DNA of 64,000 nt from Pseudomonas frederiksbergensis (GCF_003732705.1 NZ_MOBR01000007.1:207797-271796); one strand, 5' to 3'. Positions 1-9,528 are shown, counted from the stretch's first letter. Notes: generated by a model from the letters alone, not told the origin. Made by a program: numbers and translations.

Positions 1-779
1 CCGGGGTAGATAAAGTGATAGCCGATGCGCGGGTCCGAGCCGATGCCCTTGCGCACGGCTTCGATGTCGGCTCCCAGCAGTTCGGTGAGGTTGGCCAGTT
101 CGTTCATGAAGCTGATGCGGGTGGCGAGCATCGCGTTGGCTGCATACTTGGTCAGCTCGGCGCTGCGGTTGTCCATGAACATGAGCTTTTCATGGTTGCG
201 GCAAAACGGCGCGTAGAGTTCGCTCAACTGGGTGCGCGCGGTTTCGTCGTTGGTGCCGACGATGATCCGGTCCGGGCGCATGCAGTCGGCGAGGGCGCTG
301 CCTTCCTTGAGAAACTCGGGGTTGGACACCACCCGAACGGTCAGCGCGTCTTTGCCCCGGCGGTGCAGTTCTTCATTGGCGGTTTCGGCGACCTTGTCCG
401 CGGTGCCGACCGGCACGGTGGACTTGATGATCAGGGTGCGATCGGCTTCCATGAAACTGGCGATTTGCCGGGCCACGTTCAGCACATGGCTGAGGTCGGC
501 GGAACCGTCTTCATCGGCTGGCGTACCGACCGCAATGAAGATCAACTCGGCATGTTCGACCGCATCGCTGGCCTGGGTCGTGAACAACAAACGGCCGGCC
601 TTGATGTTCTCTTCCAGTGTTCCGGAAAGTCCAGGTTCACTGATTGGTGGAACTGCCTGTTGCAACTGCTTGATCTTGTTCGGATCGATATCGACACACA
701 GCACGCGATGTCCGACATCGGCCAGTGCGGCTGCTTGAATCAGGCCAACGTAGCCCGTACCAAATACGCTCACGTCCAT
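1..779 (-). CDS. ugd: UDP-glucose 6-dehydrogenase, 3' part outside window
   Basis: The enzyme oxidises UDP-glucose to UDP-glucuronate with two NAD+, feeding exopolysaccharide and lipid A aminoarabinose synthesis in the cytoplasm. Only residues 1-259 are present because the frame runs off the left edge. Visible are the Rossmann motif GTGYVGL (residues 7-13), the family motif NPEFLKEG (153-160) and the conserved Lys211 helix (KYAANAMLAT). The catalytic cysteine lies in the missing part. The ATG is at 777-779. GDP-mannose dehydrogenase is the main alternative, but the sequence is closer to Ugd/TuaD. The gene diverges from the EptA-like gene at 1169; both can act on the cell envelope, though a shared role is inference. 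Confidence 0.9.
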   Translation of the reverse strand, partial: MDVSVFGTGYVGLIQAAALADVGHRVLCVDIDPNKIKQLQQAVPPISEPGLSGTLEENIKAGRLLFTTQASDAVEHAELIFIAVGTPADEDGSADLSHVLNVARQIASFMEADRTLIIKSTVPVGTADKVAETANEELHRRGKDALTVRVVSNPEFLKEGSALADCMRPDRIIVGTNDETARTQLSELYAPFCRNHEKLMFMDNRSAELTKYAANAMLATRISFMNELANLTELLGADIEAVRKGIGSDPRIGYHFIYP

Positions 780-1168
780 ATTGGCGTGCCTCGTAAGACG
801 GTGGAAAGATCAGGAATTAGACTGTCAAAAGGGGTATAGCCCAGCCGTGGCAAACCGTGTCAGCAAAATGACATGTTGCAATGCTAGAACACCCCCGTTT
901 TTGGGGGCGATTGGCCATCAAAGGCTTGCTGCTGCTGGTTTTGCCGCGGTTTTGACGGGTTTTTCACATTTGGAAGAAAACGATAAACGGTCGAGAGGCT
1001 TGAATTACAAGGGCTGTAGCGCCGTGACTGTGTCAGATTTGAGTCAACGTTTTTTTGACGCTTTGGAGAAAAGTCGGGCATTTCTTGCGGTTTGATGGCC
1101 CGGTGCTAGTGTCAAAAAATGGCCGACAAACTATTGGCCAGATGCCTTCGACGAGCAGCGTAAATACT
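780..1168. other. Divergent intergenic region, no gene seen
   Basis: This 389-base stretch separates ugd (minus) from the EptA-like gene (plus) and should hold both promoters. It has short A/T runs, and the open frames crossing it have no credible start or composition. I could not place a promoter with confidence. Confidence 0.5.
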
Positions 1169-2866
1169 ATGATTCGATACTTAAAAGAACTGCTGTTAGT
1201 TCTCTATTTATTCAAGAACTACGACTATTACCTGGAACGCCTGAATGCCATGGGTATTGGCGTTGCCGTGCTGCTATTTGGCGCGATGTTTATCGTGCTG
1301 ACGGCGGCGTTGTTTATGACCGCGTATATCCGCCAGCCGCTTATTAGGCATCTATTCGCTATAACGCTGTTTGTATCGGCCGTGTTCTTTGACGTTTATA
1401 CCCGGGTGACCGCCGATTACCTGACTTACAGCAGCTTTGTATCGTTGGTGTATTCCGGCGGTTTCATCCAGGAAGCGGCGTATCAGTACCGTGACCCGCT
1501 GATCAGTGGCCTGGTCAGCGGCTTGTTGCTGCTGTTCGGGATCGGGCTCAAACCCCGTCGGCGGTTGCCGTTGCCGGGGGCGTTGCTGGTGGCGGCGCCC
1601 GTGTTGGGCGTGTTGCTGCTCAGCGCGGTGTTGTTTGTGCGGGCCGGCGAGGGCGCCCGGGGCCTGCCGATCATGTACACGCCGCTGGCCTATCTGAACC
1701 TGTTTGCCTATGAGTCGCTGCACAACACCGTCGGCCCGCGGGAACCGGTGAAACTGGCGCGTAACGATCAACCGGTGGGCCACGACATTGTGCTGATCAT
1801 CGACGAGAGCATTTCCGGCAACTACCTGGACATCAACACGCCGTTCGGCGTGCACAGCAACCTCAAGGAAGCGCGCCCCGGCGTGGACATCTTCAATTAC
1901 GGCTACGCCGCGTCCATCGCCAATTGCAGCGCCGACACCAACGTCACCCTGCGCTACGGTGGCACCCGCGCCGACTACATGCGCATCAACACCACGCTGC
2001 CGTCGATCTGGCAGTACGCGAAAACGGCCGGGCTGCGCACTGTCTACATCGACGCCCAGCGCACCGGTGGCAACCTGCAGAACCTGATGAACGCTGCCGA
2101 GAAAAAGGACGTCGACGAGTTTGTGCAATTCGATCAGACCAGCGTGCGCGACCGCGACATGGCGGCAGCGACCAAGCTGATCGAGCTGCTGAATAACGAC
2201 AAGCCGGAACTGGTGGTGATCAACAAGGTGGGCGCGCATTTCCCGGTGCACGACAAATACCCGGACGCCTTCATGGCCTACCGCCCGACCTTGCCCCGTG
2301 GGCAGTTTGTCGAAGTGGCGGACACCGGCAAACGTGACGGCTTCAATGGTCAGCCGGATGACTGGGTGCTGTACCGCAACGCCTACAAGAACACGCTGCT
2401 GTGGAATGTCGGGGAGTTTTTCTCACGGGTGTTTGCCCAGGCGGATTTAAGCAACGCAACGTTGATCTACACCTCGGATCACGGGCAGGACCTGCATGAA
2501 CGCGGCAACCCCGGGCTCAATACCCACTGCGGTGGCGATCCGGTGGAAGAGGAAGGGCTGGTGCCGTTGGTGGTGATCCAGGGCAGCGGATTGAAGACGC
2601 TGGACTGGTCGGCGCAATTGGCCGGGAACAAGGATCGGTCGAGTCACTACAACATCTTCCCGACGTTGCTGCAGTTGATGGGCTATGACCTGGCGGGGGT
2701 TGAGGCGGTGTATGGCAAACCGCTGAGCGTGGCGACGGCGGATGAGTTCACCTTCAACTATCGGTTCAATGCGCGGCTGGGGGCGAAGCCGGAGTGGAAG
2801 CATATTGATCTGAAGACCATCGTCACGCCGGGGCAGGCGGCGAGCAGTGTGGCGGTGGGGCAGTGA
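1169..2866 (+). CDS. EptA-like phosphoethanolamine transferase / sulfatase-fold membrane protein
   Basis: A member of the COG2194 family, whose enzymes move phosphoethanolamine from phosphatidylethanolamine onto lipid A or other envelope glycans at the outer face of the inner membrane. From the chosen ATG the protein has 565 residues. Four to five hydrophobic segments fill roughly residues 1-165. The alkaline-phosphatase-superfamily domain follows, with IIDES (metal-binding Asp/Glu), a Ser/Thr-rich NCSADTNVT segment where the nucleophile is expected, and the C-terminal motif TSDHGQDLHERG followed by NTHCGG. In-frame ATGs at 1055 and 1142 would add non-conserved residues; 1169 begins MIRYLKELLL, typical of the family. 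The acceptor substrate cannot be told from sequence. Confidence 0.8.
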   Translation: MIRYLKELLLVLYLFKNYDYYLERLNAMGIGVAVLLFGAMFIVLTAALFMTAYIRQPLIRHLFAITLFVSAVFFDVYTRVTADYLTYSSFVSLVYSGGFIQEAAYQYRDPLISGLVSGLLLLFGIGLKPRRRLPLPGALLVAAPVLGVLLLSAVLFVRAGEGARGLPIMYTPLAYLNLFAYESLHNTVGPREPVKLARNDQPVGHDIVLIIDESISGNYLDINTPFGVHSNLKEARPGVDIFNYGYAASIANCSADTNVTLRYGGTRADYMRINTTLPSIWQYAKTAGLRTVYIDAQRTGGNLQNLMNAAEKKDVDEFVQFDQTSVRDRDMAAATKLIELLNNDKPELVVINKVGAHFPVHDKYPDAFMAYRPTLPRGQFVEVADTGKRDGFNGQPDDWVLYRNAYKNTLLWNVGEFFSRVFAQADLSNATLIYTSDHGQDLHERGNPGLNTHCGGDPVEEEGLVPLVVIQGSGLKTLDWSAQLAGNKDRSSHYNIFPTLLQLMGYDLAGVEAVYGKPLSVATADEFTFNYRFNARLGAKPEWKHIDLKTIVTPGQAASSVAVGQ

Positions 2867-2884
2867 GTCTTGGATCACCCTGAA

Positions 2885-2980
2885 ACCTGTGGGAGCGAGC
2901 TTGCTCGCGATAGCGACGGTACATTCAAAGCTGATGTTGGCTGATCCACCGCTATTGCGAGCAAGCTCGCTCCCACAGGT
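2885..2980. repeat. REP pair (REPIN), GTGGGAGCGAGC family
   Basis: Inverted arms acctgtgggagcgagcttgc and its complement flank a spacer of about 45 bases. The same palindrome recurs at many intergenic places in this window, as known for Pseudomonas fluorescens REPINs. It lies between converging genes and may act in transcript ends. Confidence 0.9.
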
Positions 2981-2988
2981 CGTTCAAT

Positions 2989-3939
2989 TCAATCCAGCGC
3001 AATCACCCAAACCGCATCCCCGGATGAATCACAAATATACAAACGCTTGCCGTCGGCACTGAACACCGGCGCCTGCGGATATTCACCCGCTTGAAAACGG
3101 CTGATGACCTGCCACGTGCCGGTGTCGATAATCGAGACACTCCGCTCAGCCGCACTGCAACAGCACGCCAGGCCACCGTCCGGGCTGAGGGTGAAGCCAT
3201 GGGGCAACGCAGGGACGGGTAGCCAATCCACCACGTCGTAGCTCGACAGATCAATCTTCACGACAATCCCGGCAGTTGTGCGATAAGGCACATACCCAAA
3301 ATCCCCCTCAGGACTGAGGGCCATTTCCTCAAAAGGCTCGGGTAGCGACAGTACGGTGGAGACCTCGGCGGTCAGCGTATCCATCACCTTCAGTTCATGA
3401 TGCAGGTAGTCACAATGAAACAGGCGGCCATCCTCGCTGAGGACGGCCGCACTGGTAAACGGCCCGGAGTCGATCGTATCGAGCAACCTGGCAGACGCGG
3501 TATCGATGACACCTATCTGGCCGTTTGTGGGGCTGTTGGCGTTGATGTAGATACGCTCACCCTCGGCACTGATCGCCATTGCCTGCCCTTCGCTGGCGGC
3601 GATCGTGCCGATGACTTTACGGGCCGGGATATCAATCACCACCACCAGCGGTTTGCCCAGCCCGGCCGCGTAGGCACGGGTGCCTGTAGGGTCAATGACC
3701 ACGGCCAGCGGGCGGATCGGCAGGGATATCACGGCGCTCACACGATGGGCCGTGGTGTCGACCAGCATCAGCGTGCTGTCCTCGGTGTTGCAGACGCAGG
3801 CCACTGATCCCTGGGCGGCCAGCGCCAGGCAGGCTGGCTCACGGCCGACTTCAACGACAGCGATGATAACGGGCGTGCGCAGTCCCTTGCCGACGGTTCC
3901 CGCGTCGGGGCTTCGAGGACTCTGTACCGTGGTTTTCAT
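2989..3939 (-). CDS. YncE-like beta-propeller repeat protein
   Basis: The 316-residue protein is built of repeated beta-propeller blades with patterns such as VVVIDIPARKVIGTI, IGVIDTASARLLDTI, LKVMDTLTAEVSTVL and VSIIDTGTWQVISRF. This matches the YncE/YVTN family of surface-layer-like propellers, which bind partners or DNA but usually have no defined enzyme activity. No clear signal peptide is seen from the ATG at 3937-3939, which has a GGGG ribosome site just upstream. A longer frame to 4032 adds residues that look non-coding. It converges on the EptA-like gene and diverges from the ABC operon. The function is unknown. Confidence 0.7.
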   Translation of the reverse strand: MKTTVQSPRSPDAGTVGKGLRTPVIIAVVEVGREPACLALAAQGSVACVCNTEDSTLMLVDTTAHRVSAVISLPIRPLAVVIDPTGTRAYAAGLGKPLVVVIDIPARKVIGTIAASEGQAMAISAEGERIYINANSPTNGQIGVIDTASARLLDTIDSGPFTSAAVLSEDGRLFHCDYLHHELKVMDTLTAEVSTVLSLPEPFEEMALSPEGDFGYVPYRTTAGIVVKIDLSSYDVVDWLPVPALPHGFTLSPDGGLACCCSAAERSVSIIDTGTWQVISRFQAGEYPQAPVFSADGKRLYICDSSGDAVWVIALD

Positions 3940-4125
3940 GATCCCCGCGCCTGTCCTGTGCAACGCCATGAGGCAATCGGTTCCATCAACGCGATCAAAC
4001 ACTCCTTGTGTGATGTTATTAGATACCCGCACCCGTTCGACCGCTACTGTAAGAACTAACAGGTGGCCGATGGGGCACGCCCTCGTCCGCTATCCTTGGC
4101 TCACGCTCATCAATCAGGTTTCCCC

Positions 4126-4794
4126 ATGCTGCAGGTCCAGGGCGTCTTCAAAAGCTACGCCACCCCTCAAGGTCCGCTGCCAGTGCTGCAAGGCATCGAC
4201 CTCACCTTGAAACCCGGCAGCAGCCTGGCGCTGATGGGCGAGTCGGGCAGTGGCAAAAGCACTTTGCTGCACTTGATCGCCGGACTGGACAAGGTCGATC
4301 GCGGCAGTATCAGCAGCGGCGAGCATCGTCTGGACCAGATGAACGAAGGGCAGCTGGCGAACTGGCGGCGCACGGAAATTGGCCTGGTGTTTCAGCAATT
4401 CAACCTGATCGGCAGTTTGCGGGTGGAGGACAACCTGGCATTCCAAGCACGTTTGGCCGGGCGCCACGATGCGCGTTGGCAAGCACATCTGGTGCGGCGT
4501 CTGGGCTTGGGCGATTTGCTGCGGCGTTACCCGGAGCAGTTGTCCGGCGGGCAACAACAACGGGTTGCACTCGGTCGGGCCCTGGCTTCGCAACCGAAAC
4601 TGCTGTTGGCGGACGAACCCACTGGCAGCCTCGACGAAGCCACCAGCGATGAAGTGTTGAAGTTATTGCTGGAACTGCTCGACGACACGCCGACGACCTT
4701 GTTGATGGTCACCCACAGCCCACGGGTGGCTGCGCGCCTGGCGGAAAAAGTGGTGCTGCACCATGGCCGTCTGGCTGACGCGGACGTGCGCTGA
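4126..4794 (+). CDS. ABC transporter ATP-binding protein (AttE/LolD-like)
   Basis: The ATPase subunit, 222 residues, of an MacB/LolCDE-type exporter-like ABC complex. Walker A GESGSGKST starts at residue 38; the Q-loop VFQQFN, the signature LSGGQQQRVALGRAL, the Walker B LLLADEPTG and the switch histidine in MVTHSP all follow in order. The next gene, an FtsX-like permease, starts at or inside its end, so the two are co-translated. With the lipoprotein at 7257 this matches the AttE-AttF/G-AttH arrangement named in Agrobacterium. The substrate is unknown. Confidence 0.88.
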   Translation: MLQVQGVFKSYATPQGPLPVLQGIDLTLKPGSSLALMGESGSGKSTLLHLIAGLDKVDRGSISSGEHRLDQMNEGQLANWRRTEIGLVFQQFNLIGSLRVEDNLAFQARLAGRHDARWQAHLVRRLGLGDLLRRYPEQLSGGQQQRVALGRALASQPKLLLADEPTGSLDEATSDEVLKLLLELLDDTPTTLLMVTHSPRVAARLAEKVVLHHGRLADADVR

Positions 4795-4795
4795 G

Positions 4796-7267
4796 GTGCG
4801 GGTCTTTCGTGAAACCTTGCGCGCGCTGCTGAGCCATTGGCGTCAACACCCGGTGCAGTTTTTCAGCGTGTTGACCGGCCTGTGGCTCGCCACGAGTTTG
4901 CTGACCGGCGTGCAAGCGCTGAACAGTCAGGCGCGGGAAAGCTACGCCCGGGCCAGTCAACTGATCGGCGGCGAACCCCAGGCCAGCCTGAGTGCGCCCG
5001 GTGGCGGGGTGTTTTCCCAGCGATTGTTTGTCGAGCTGCGTCGGGCGGGCTGGCCGGTATCGCCGGTGCTGCAAGGTCGGCTGACACTCAAAGGCCACGA
5101 CGATCAGCGCTTGCAACTGATGGGCATCGAGCCGGTGTCGTTGCCTGCCGGTTCAGCGGTGGCGGGGCAGGCACTGGCCATGGAACGCATCGTCGAGTTT
5201 TTCAGCCCGCCGGGCAGTACCTGGATTGCGCCGCAGACTTTGCAATCCTTGGGTTTGCACGAAGGTGAAACGCCGGTTTCGGAGAGCGGGCAGACCTTGC
5301 CGCCGCTGCACGCCCAGCCCGACATGGCCCCCGGCGTGCTACTGGTGGATATCGGCTTCGCCCAGCAGATCCTCGGCCTGCCGGAGCAACTCTCGCGCCT
5401 GCTGCTGCCCAAGGATTTCAATGCTGTGTTACCTGATCAATTCAAAGGCCAACTCCAACTCAAGAGCAGCGGTGAAGAAAACAACCTCGCGCGTCTGACC
5501 GAAAGCTTCCACTTGAACCTCGATGCCTTGGGTTTCCTGTCGTTCGTGGTCGGCCTGTTTATCGTGCACGCAGCGATTGGCCTGGCACTGGAACAACGCC
5601 GAGGCTTGCTGCGAACCCTGCGCGCCTGCGGGGTCAGTGCGCGGATGTTGATCACCTGCCTCACGGTCGAATTGGGTGCCCTGGCATTGATCGGCGGGAT
5701 CGCCGGCGTCATCAGCGGTTATCTGCTGGCGAGCGTGTTGTTGCCGGATGTCGCCGCCAGCCTGCGCGGCTTGTACGGTGCGGAAGTGGGGGGGCAGTTG
5801 AGCTTGAGTCCGCTGTGGTGGCTCAGTGGCGTCGGTCTGAGCCTGCTGGGGGCGTTGCTGGCCGGCGCCAACAGCCTGTTACGCGCGGCGCGTTTGCCAT
5901 TGCTGGCGCTGGCCAATCCACAAGCCTGGCATCAGGCCCATGCGCGATGGTTACGGCGTCAGGGTTGGGTCGCCGCGACGGCGGCGGTGATCGCGCTGCT
6001 GGCGCTGATCTGGGGCGACAGCCTGGCCAGCGGTTTTGTGTTAATGGCCGCGCTGTTGCTCGGCGCCGCGCTGGCGTTACCGGTGCTGCTCAACACCGTG
6101 CTCAATCTGGTTTTGCACCGCAGTCATAGCGTGCTCGGTCAATGGTTTCTCGCCGATTGCCGGCAACAACTGCCGGCCCTGAGCCTGGCGCTGATGGCGT
6201 TGCTACTGGCGCTGGCGGCCAACATTGGTGCCGGCAGCATGACCGCCGGTTTCCGTCAGACATTCAATAATTGGCTCGAACAACGCCTGACCGCCGAGCT
6301 CTACCTCAACCCACAAAACCCGGCCCAGGCCCGAGAACTGCTCACCTGGCTCAAACAGCAGCCGCAGGTCACGGCGGTGCTGCCTAACTGGCAAGTGTCG
6401 ATCCAGTTGCAGGGCTGGCCAGCGGACATCTACGGCGTGATCGATCATCCGAGCTATCGCCAACACTGGCCGCTGCTGGAAGCCTTGGGCGACAACCCGT
6501 GGGAGCGCCTGGCCAAGGACGACACCTTGATGCTCAGCGAACAACTGGCGCGGCGCCTGAAGGTGCACTTGGGTGATCACCTGACCATCCCGACGCCCAA
6601 CGGTTCGTGGTCACCACGGGTCGTCGGGATCTACGCCGACTACGGCAATCCCAAGGGCCACGTGCTGGTCAACGTCAACCACTTGCTGCGCGGCTGGCCG
6701 CAACTGACGCCCAACCGTTTCAACCTGCGCATCGACCCGGCGGCCATCCCGCCGTTCCTCACGGCACTGCAAGCGCGATTCGCGCTGGACGATAGCCGAG
6801 TCGTCGATCAAGCGCGGCTCAAGGGCTGGTCCACCCAAGTATTCGAACGCACCTTCGCCGCCACCGCCGCCCTCAACAGCCTGACCCTCGGCGTGGCCGG
6901 TGTGGCGCTGTTTATCAGTCTGTTGACCCAGAGCCAGAGCCGCCTCGGGCAACTCGCGCCGCTGTGGGCGCTGGGCGTGACGCGCCGGCAACTGATGCTG
7001 CTCAACCTTGGGCAAACGTGGCTGCTGGCGCTGCTGACGTTGATTCTGGCGTTGCCCTTGGGCATCGCACTGGCGTGGTGTCTGGACACGGTGATCAACG
7101 TCCAGGCTTTTGGCTGGCGCCTGCCGTTGCGGGTGTTTCCCCTGCAACTTTTGCAATTGATGGGGCTGGCGCTGCTCGCCACGTTACTGGCGTCGGCGTG
7201 GCCGTTGTACACGTTGTACCGCACCCAACCGGCGGATCTGCTGAGGACGTTTGCTCATGAGGACTAA
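4796..7267 (+). CDS. FtsX-like ABC transporter permease (AttFG-like)
   Basis: A large permease of about 823 residues with two FtsX-like modules: an N-terminal membrane helix, a large periplasmic region, then helix bundles at the middle and C-terminus, ending WPLYTLYRTQPADLLRTF, typical of FtsX/LolE ends. It would work with the upstream ATPase to extract or move lipophilic material from the inner membrane. The start is uncertain: a GTG at 4796 lies two bases after the ATPase stop, and an in-frame ATG at 4763 would overlap it by 32 bases with no good ribosome site. The fused double module probably replaces separate AttF and AttG. Confidence 0.85.
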   Translation: MRVFRETLRALLSHWRQHPVQFFSVLTGLWLATSLLTGVQALNSQARESYARASQLIGGEPQASLSAPGGGVFSQRLFVELRRAGWPVSPVLQGRLTLKGHDDQRLQLMGIEPVSLPAGSAVAGQALAMERIVEFFSPPGSTWIAPQTLQSLGLHEGETPVSESGQTLPPLHAQPDMAPGVLLVDIGFAQQILGLPEQLSRLLLPKDFNAVLPDQFKGQLQLKSSGEENNLARLTESFHLNLDALGFLSFVVGLFIVHAAIGLALEQRRGLLRTLRACGVSARMLITCLTVELGALALIGGIAGVISGYLLASVLLPDVAASLRGLYGAEVGGQLSLSPLWWLSGVGLSLLGALLAGANSLLRAARLPLLALANPQAWHQAHARWLRRQGWVAATAAVIALLALIWGDSLASGFVLMAALLLGAALALPVLLNTVLNLVLHRSHSVLGQWFLADCRQQLPALSLALMALLLALAANIGAGSMTAGFRQTFNNWLEQRLTAELYLNPQNPAQARELLTWLKQQPQVTAVLPNWQVSIQLQGWPADIYGVIDHPSYRQHWPLLEALGDNPWERLAKDDTLMLSEQLARRLKVHLGDHLTIPTPNGSWSPRVVGIYADYGNPKGHVLVNVNHLLRGWPQLTPNRFNLRIDPAAIPPFLTALQARFALDDSRVVDQARLKGWSTQVFERTFAATAALNSLTLGVAGVALFISLLTQSQSRLGQLAPLWALGVTRRQLMLLNLGQTWLLALLTLILALPLGIALAWCLDTVINVQAFGWRLPLRVFPLQLLQLMGLALLATLLASAWPLYTLYRTQPADLLRTFAHED

Positions 7268-8312
7268 GGTCGGGTTGCTGATTCTCTTGGCATTGTTGAG
7301 CGGCTGCGATAACTCGGCGCCGGTTGAAAAAGGCTTCGCGGGACTCGGCGGGGAGGCTGCTGCATTTACCCCGGTGGTGCCCGGTCGCGTGTTCAGCTTT
7401 CCGGCGGATCACGGGCCGCACGATGGTTTTCGCATCGAATGGTGGTACGTCACCGCCAACCTCAAGGACGATCAGGGGCACGAGTTTGGCGTGCAGTGGA
7501 CGTTGTTTCGTAGCGCGTTGAAAGCGACACCGGAGGTGGCCGGTTGGAGCAATCAAACGATCTGGCTCGGGCATGCGGCGGTCACGTCTGCAACGGTGCA
7601 TCACGCGGCTGAACGTTACGCTCGGGGCGGTGTGGGCCAGGCCGGGGTGAGCGTGGCGCCGTTCAATGCGTGGATCGATGATTGGCGGTTCAGCGGTCCT
7701 TTGGCGGATATGCATCTCAGCGCGCGGGACAAGGGATTCAGCTATCAATTGCGGCTGGTTTCCACACGTCCGCTGGTGCTGCAAGGGGATAAAGGCTTCA
7801 GTCAGAAATCCGAACAGGGCCAGGCGTCGTACTACTACAGCCAGCCGTTTTTCCAGGCCAATGGCTCGCTGGAAATCGATGGCAAAACCTACACGATCAG
7901 CGGCCCCGCATGGCTCGATCGCGAATGGAGCAGCCAACCCCTGACCGCCAACCAGAGCGGCTGGGACTGGTTTTCCCTGCACCTGGACAGCGGCGAACAG
8001 GTGATGCTCTACCGCATGCGGCAAAAGGACGGCGCGCCGTACCTGACGGGTACCTGGATTGATGCCCAAGGGCAAACTCAATTGTTACACGGCGACGACA
8101 TCAGCCTCGCGCCTGGGGAAACCGCCAAAGTCGCCGGGCGATCGATGCCAGTGCGCTGGTCGATCAAAATCCCCGGCAAACACCTCGACATCACCACCAC
8201 GGCACTGAATCCGAATGCATGGATGGATTTGCGCATTCCATATTGGGAAGGACCGGTGCGACTGAGTGGCAGTCATGCGGGGCAGGGGTATCTGGAGATG
8301 ACCGGGTATTAA
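7257..8312 (+). CDS. AttH/CrtC-domain lipoprotein of the ABC operon
   Basis: The 351-residue protein starts with a lipoprotein signal (LLILLALLSGC, so Cys about residue 16 would be lipidated). It carries the lipocalin-like AttH/CrtC (hydroxyneurosporene synthase-type) fold, with the family motif RIEWWYVTANL near residue 60 and WLDREWSS near residue 225. ATG 7257 overlaps the permease stop, so translation is coupled. The family is known to travel with FtsX-type ABC transporters, which suggests a periplasmic or outer-membrane lipid-binding partner rather than a carotenoid enzyme. Confidence 0.85.
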   Translation: MRTKVGLLILLALLSGCDNSAPVEKGFAGLGGEAAAFTPVVPGRVFSFPADHGPHDGFRIEWWYVTANLKDDQGHEFGVQWTLFRSALKATPEVAGWSNQTIWLGHAAVTSATVHHAAERYARGGVGQAGVSVAPFNAWIDDWRFSGPLADMHLSARDKGFSYQLRLVSTRPLVLQGDKGFSQKSEQGQASYYYSQPFFQANGSLEIDGKTYTISGPAWLDREWSSQPLTANQSGWDWFSLHLDSGEQVMLYRMRQKDGAPYLTGTWIDAQGQTQLLHGDDISLAPGETAKVAGRSMPVRWSIKIPGKHLDITTTALNPNAWMDLRIPYWEGPVRLSGSHAGQGYLEMTGY

Positions 8313-8374
8313 GTCGGAACTCTCGACGGAACGGCGTCCTCCTACGTTATGAACCCCGTTCACTGGAGTCCGTC

Positions 8375-8617
8375 ATGAGCGACGACCTCAAACCCCCAGA
8401 CCTCGACACATGGCAGCGCCTGTTCGACGACAAGGCCTACTGGCAACAGTCCCCTGACGCCCACTACACCGAACTGCTGCGGATGGCCGACGACTTGCTG
8501 GGGCAGGGCGCCATCGACCTCGAACAATGGCAAACCCTGAAAGCCAAGGCCGAGCAATCCCACAAGGACTCGCCCGCCGTGAACGTCGCCCAGGAAGTTG
8601 ACGACCCCGAAGCCTGA
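8375..8617 (+). CDS. Small hypothetical protein, 80 residues
   Basis: Unrecognised acidic protein starting MSDDLKPPDLDTWQ, with a GGAG ribosome site before ATG 8375. It is predicted helical, rich in Asp/Glu/Gln, and has no signal peptide or membrane segment. It is followed after ten bases by another tiny acidic gene, so the two are probably co-transcribed. Confidence 0.7.
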   Translation: MSDDLKPPDLDTWQRLFDDKAYWQQSPDAHYTELLRMADDLLGQGAIDLEQWQTLKAKAEQSHKDSPAVNVAQEVDDPEA

Positions 8618-8627
8618 GGAGCACCCA

Positions 8628-8795
8628 ATGAAACCGATTACCGAATCCGAACACCCCGACGAACCCCGGCCACCCGGCGAAACCGAGCGCGACAATGACG
8701 CCCTGCGCCCCACCGATCCGAACAAGCGCAAGGAAAAGAGCCAGGGCACCGACAGCGGCGAATCCACCGCGCAAGAAACTGCCAACACTCCCTGA
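8628..8795 (+). CDS. Small acidic, probably disordered protein, 55 residues
   Basis: The protein is almost wholly charged or polar (Glu, Asp, Pro, Thr, Lys), with no hydrophobic core, so it is likely disordered. A GAGGAG ribosome site sits seven bases before ATG 8628. It looks like the short stress-type peptides common in Pseudomonas, but no family can be named. Confidence 0.6.
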   Translation: MKPITESEHPDEPRPPGETERDNDALRPTDPNKRKEKSQGTDSGESTAQETANTP

Positions 8796-8881
8796 TCAGC
8801 GTCTATGCTCATCGGCACGCACGGAGCGGACCCTTGATCCAGAGCCGTGCGCTGCCATCAATCACAGGGAATGTACTGTTT

Positions 8882-9466
8882 ATGAAGCTCAACACACTGG
8901 CCCAAGCCATCACCCTCGCCACACTCCTGTCCGCCGCCAGCCTCAGCGCCATCGCTGCCGACATTCCACTGTCTGCTGCCGTAGAAGCCGATCAGGAAAC
9001 GGTTAAAGTCCTGTCTGTCGATGCTGCCAAACACCAGGTCGTCCTGGAAGGTAAAGAAGGTCGTCAAGTTCATGTACAACTTAGCGACAAGGCCAAAGAC
9101 CTCGGCAATCTCAAGGTCGGCGACCTGGTCAACATTGAAGTCATCCATTCAGTGGCCGCCTACCTCGACACCGACGTCGACAAAGGCTTGCCAGGCTCCA
9201 CCGAACGCACCGGCGACATCCGCGCCACCAAAGACAACCCTAATCCCGGCGGCGAAGCCTTCCGCCAAGTGCAAGTGCAGCTGAAAATCACCAAAATCGA
9301 CGTGAAGAAAAACCAGGTCACCTTCGAAAACCCGGCCGGCCAATCGAAAACCGTCGACGTTGTGAAACCCGAAGTTCAAGCGAAATTAAAGGATTTGAAA
9401 ATCGGGCAAAGTGTTGTTGTGACCTACACCGATATCTTGAAAGTGACAAGTCAACACGAAAGTTGA
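8882..9466 (+). CDS. Exported hypothetical protein
   Basis: A 194-residue protein with a classical Sec signal (hydrophobic residues about 6-22, cleavage near SAIAA-DI). The mature part is two similar beta-rich halves: VKVLSVDAAKHQVVLEGKEG and the later TKIDVKKNQVTFENPAGQSK, each followed by a (V/L)KVGDLV or LKIGQSVVV segment. This looks like an internal duplication of a small beta-barrel. No enzyme motif is visible. It is a single gene followed by a stem-loop. Confidence 0.7.
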   Translation: MKLNTLAQAITLATLLSAASLSAIAADIPLSAAVEADQETVKVLSVDAAKHQVVLEGKEGRQVHVQLSDKAKDLGNLKVGDLVNIEVIHSVAAYLDTDVDKGLPGSTERTGDIRATKDNPNPGGEAFRQVQVQLKITKIDVKKNQVTFENPAGQSKTVDVVKPEVQAKLKDLKIGQSVVVTYTDILKVTSQHES

Positions 9467-9480
9467 GTATTAACTCTATA

Positions 9481-9528
9481 TAGGGTGATTATTCTTGTAT
9501 AGATTCTTGTATAAGAATAATCACTCTA
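9481..9528. terminator. Stem-loop after exported protein gene
   Basis: Near-perfect inverted repeat (gggtgattattcttgtat / ataagaataatcactct) with a loop of about ten bases, 15 bases after the stop of the exported protein gene. There is no clean T-tract, so the terminator role is inferred from position. Confidence 0.5.

Noticed and set aside
15..839. Long plus-strand open frame at the left edge
   Set aside because: It is the complement of ugd; the minus frame has full family motifs.
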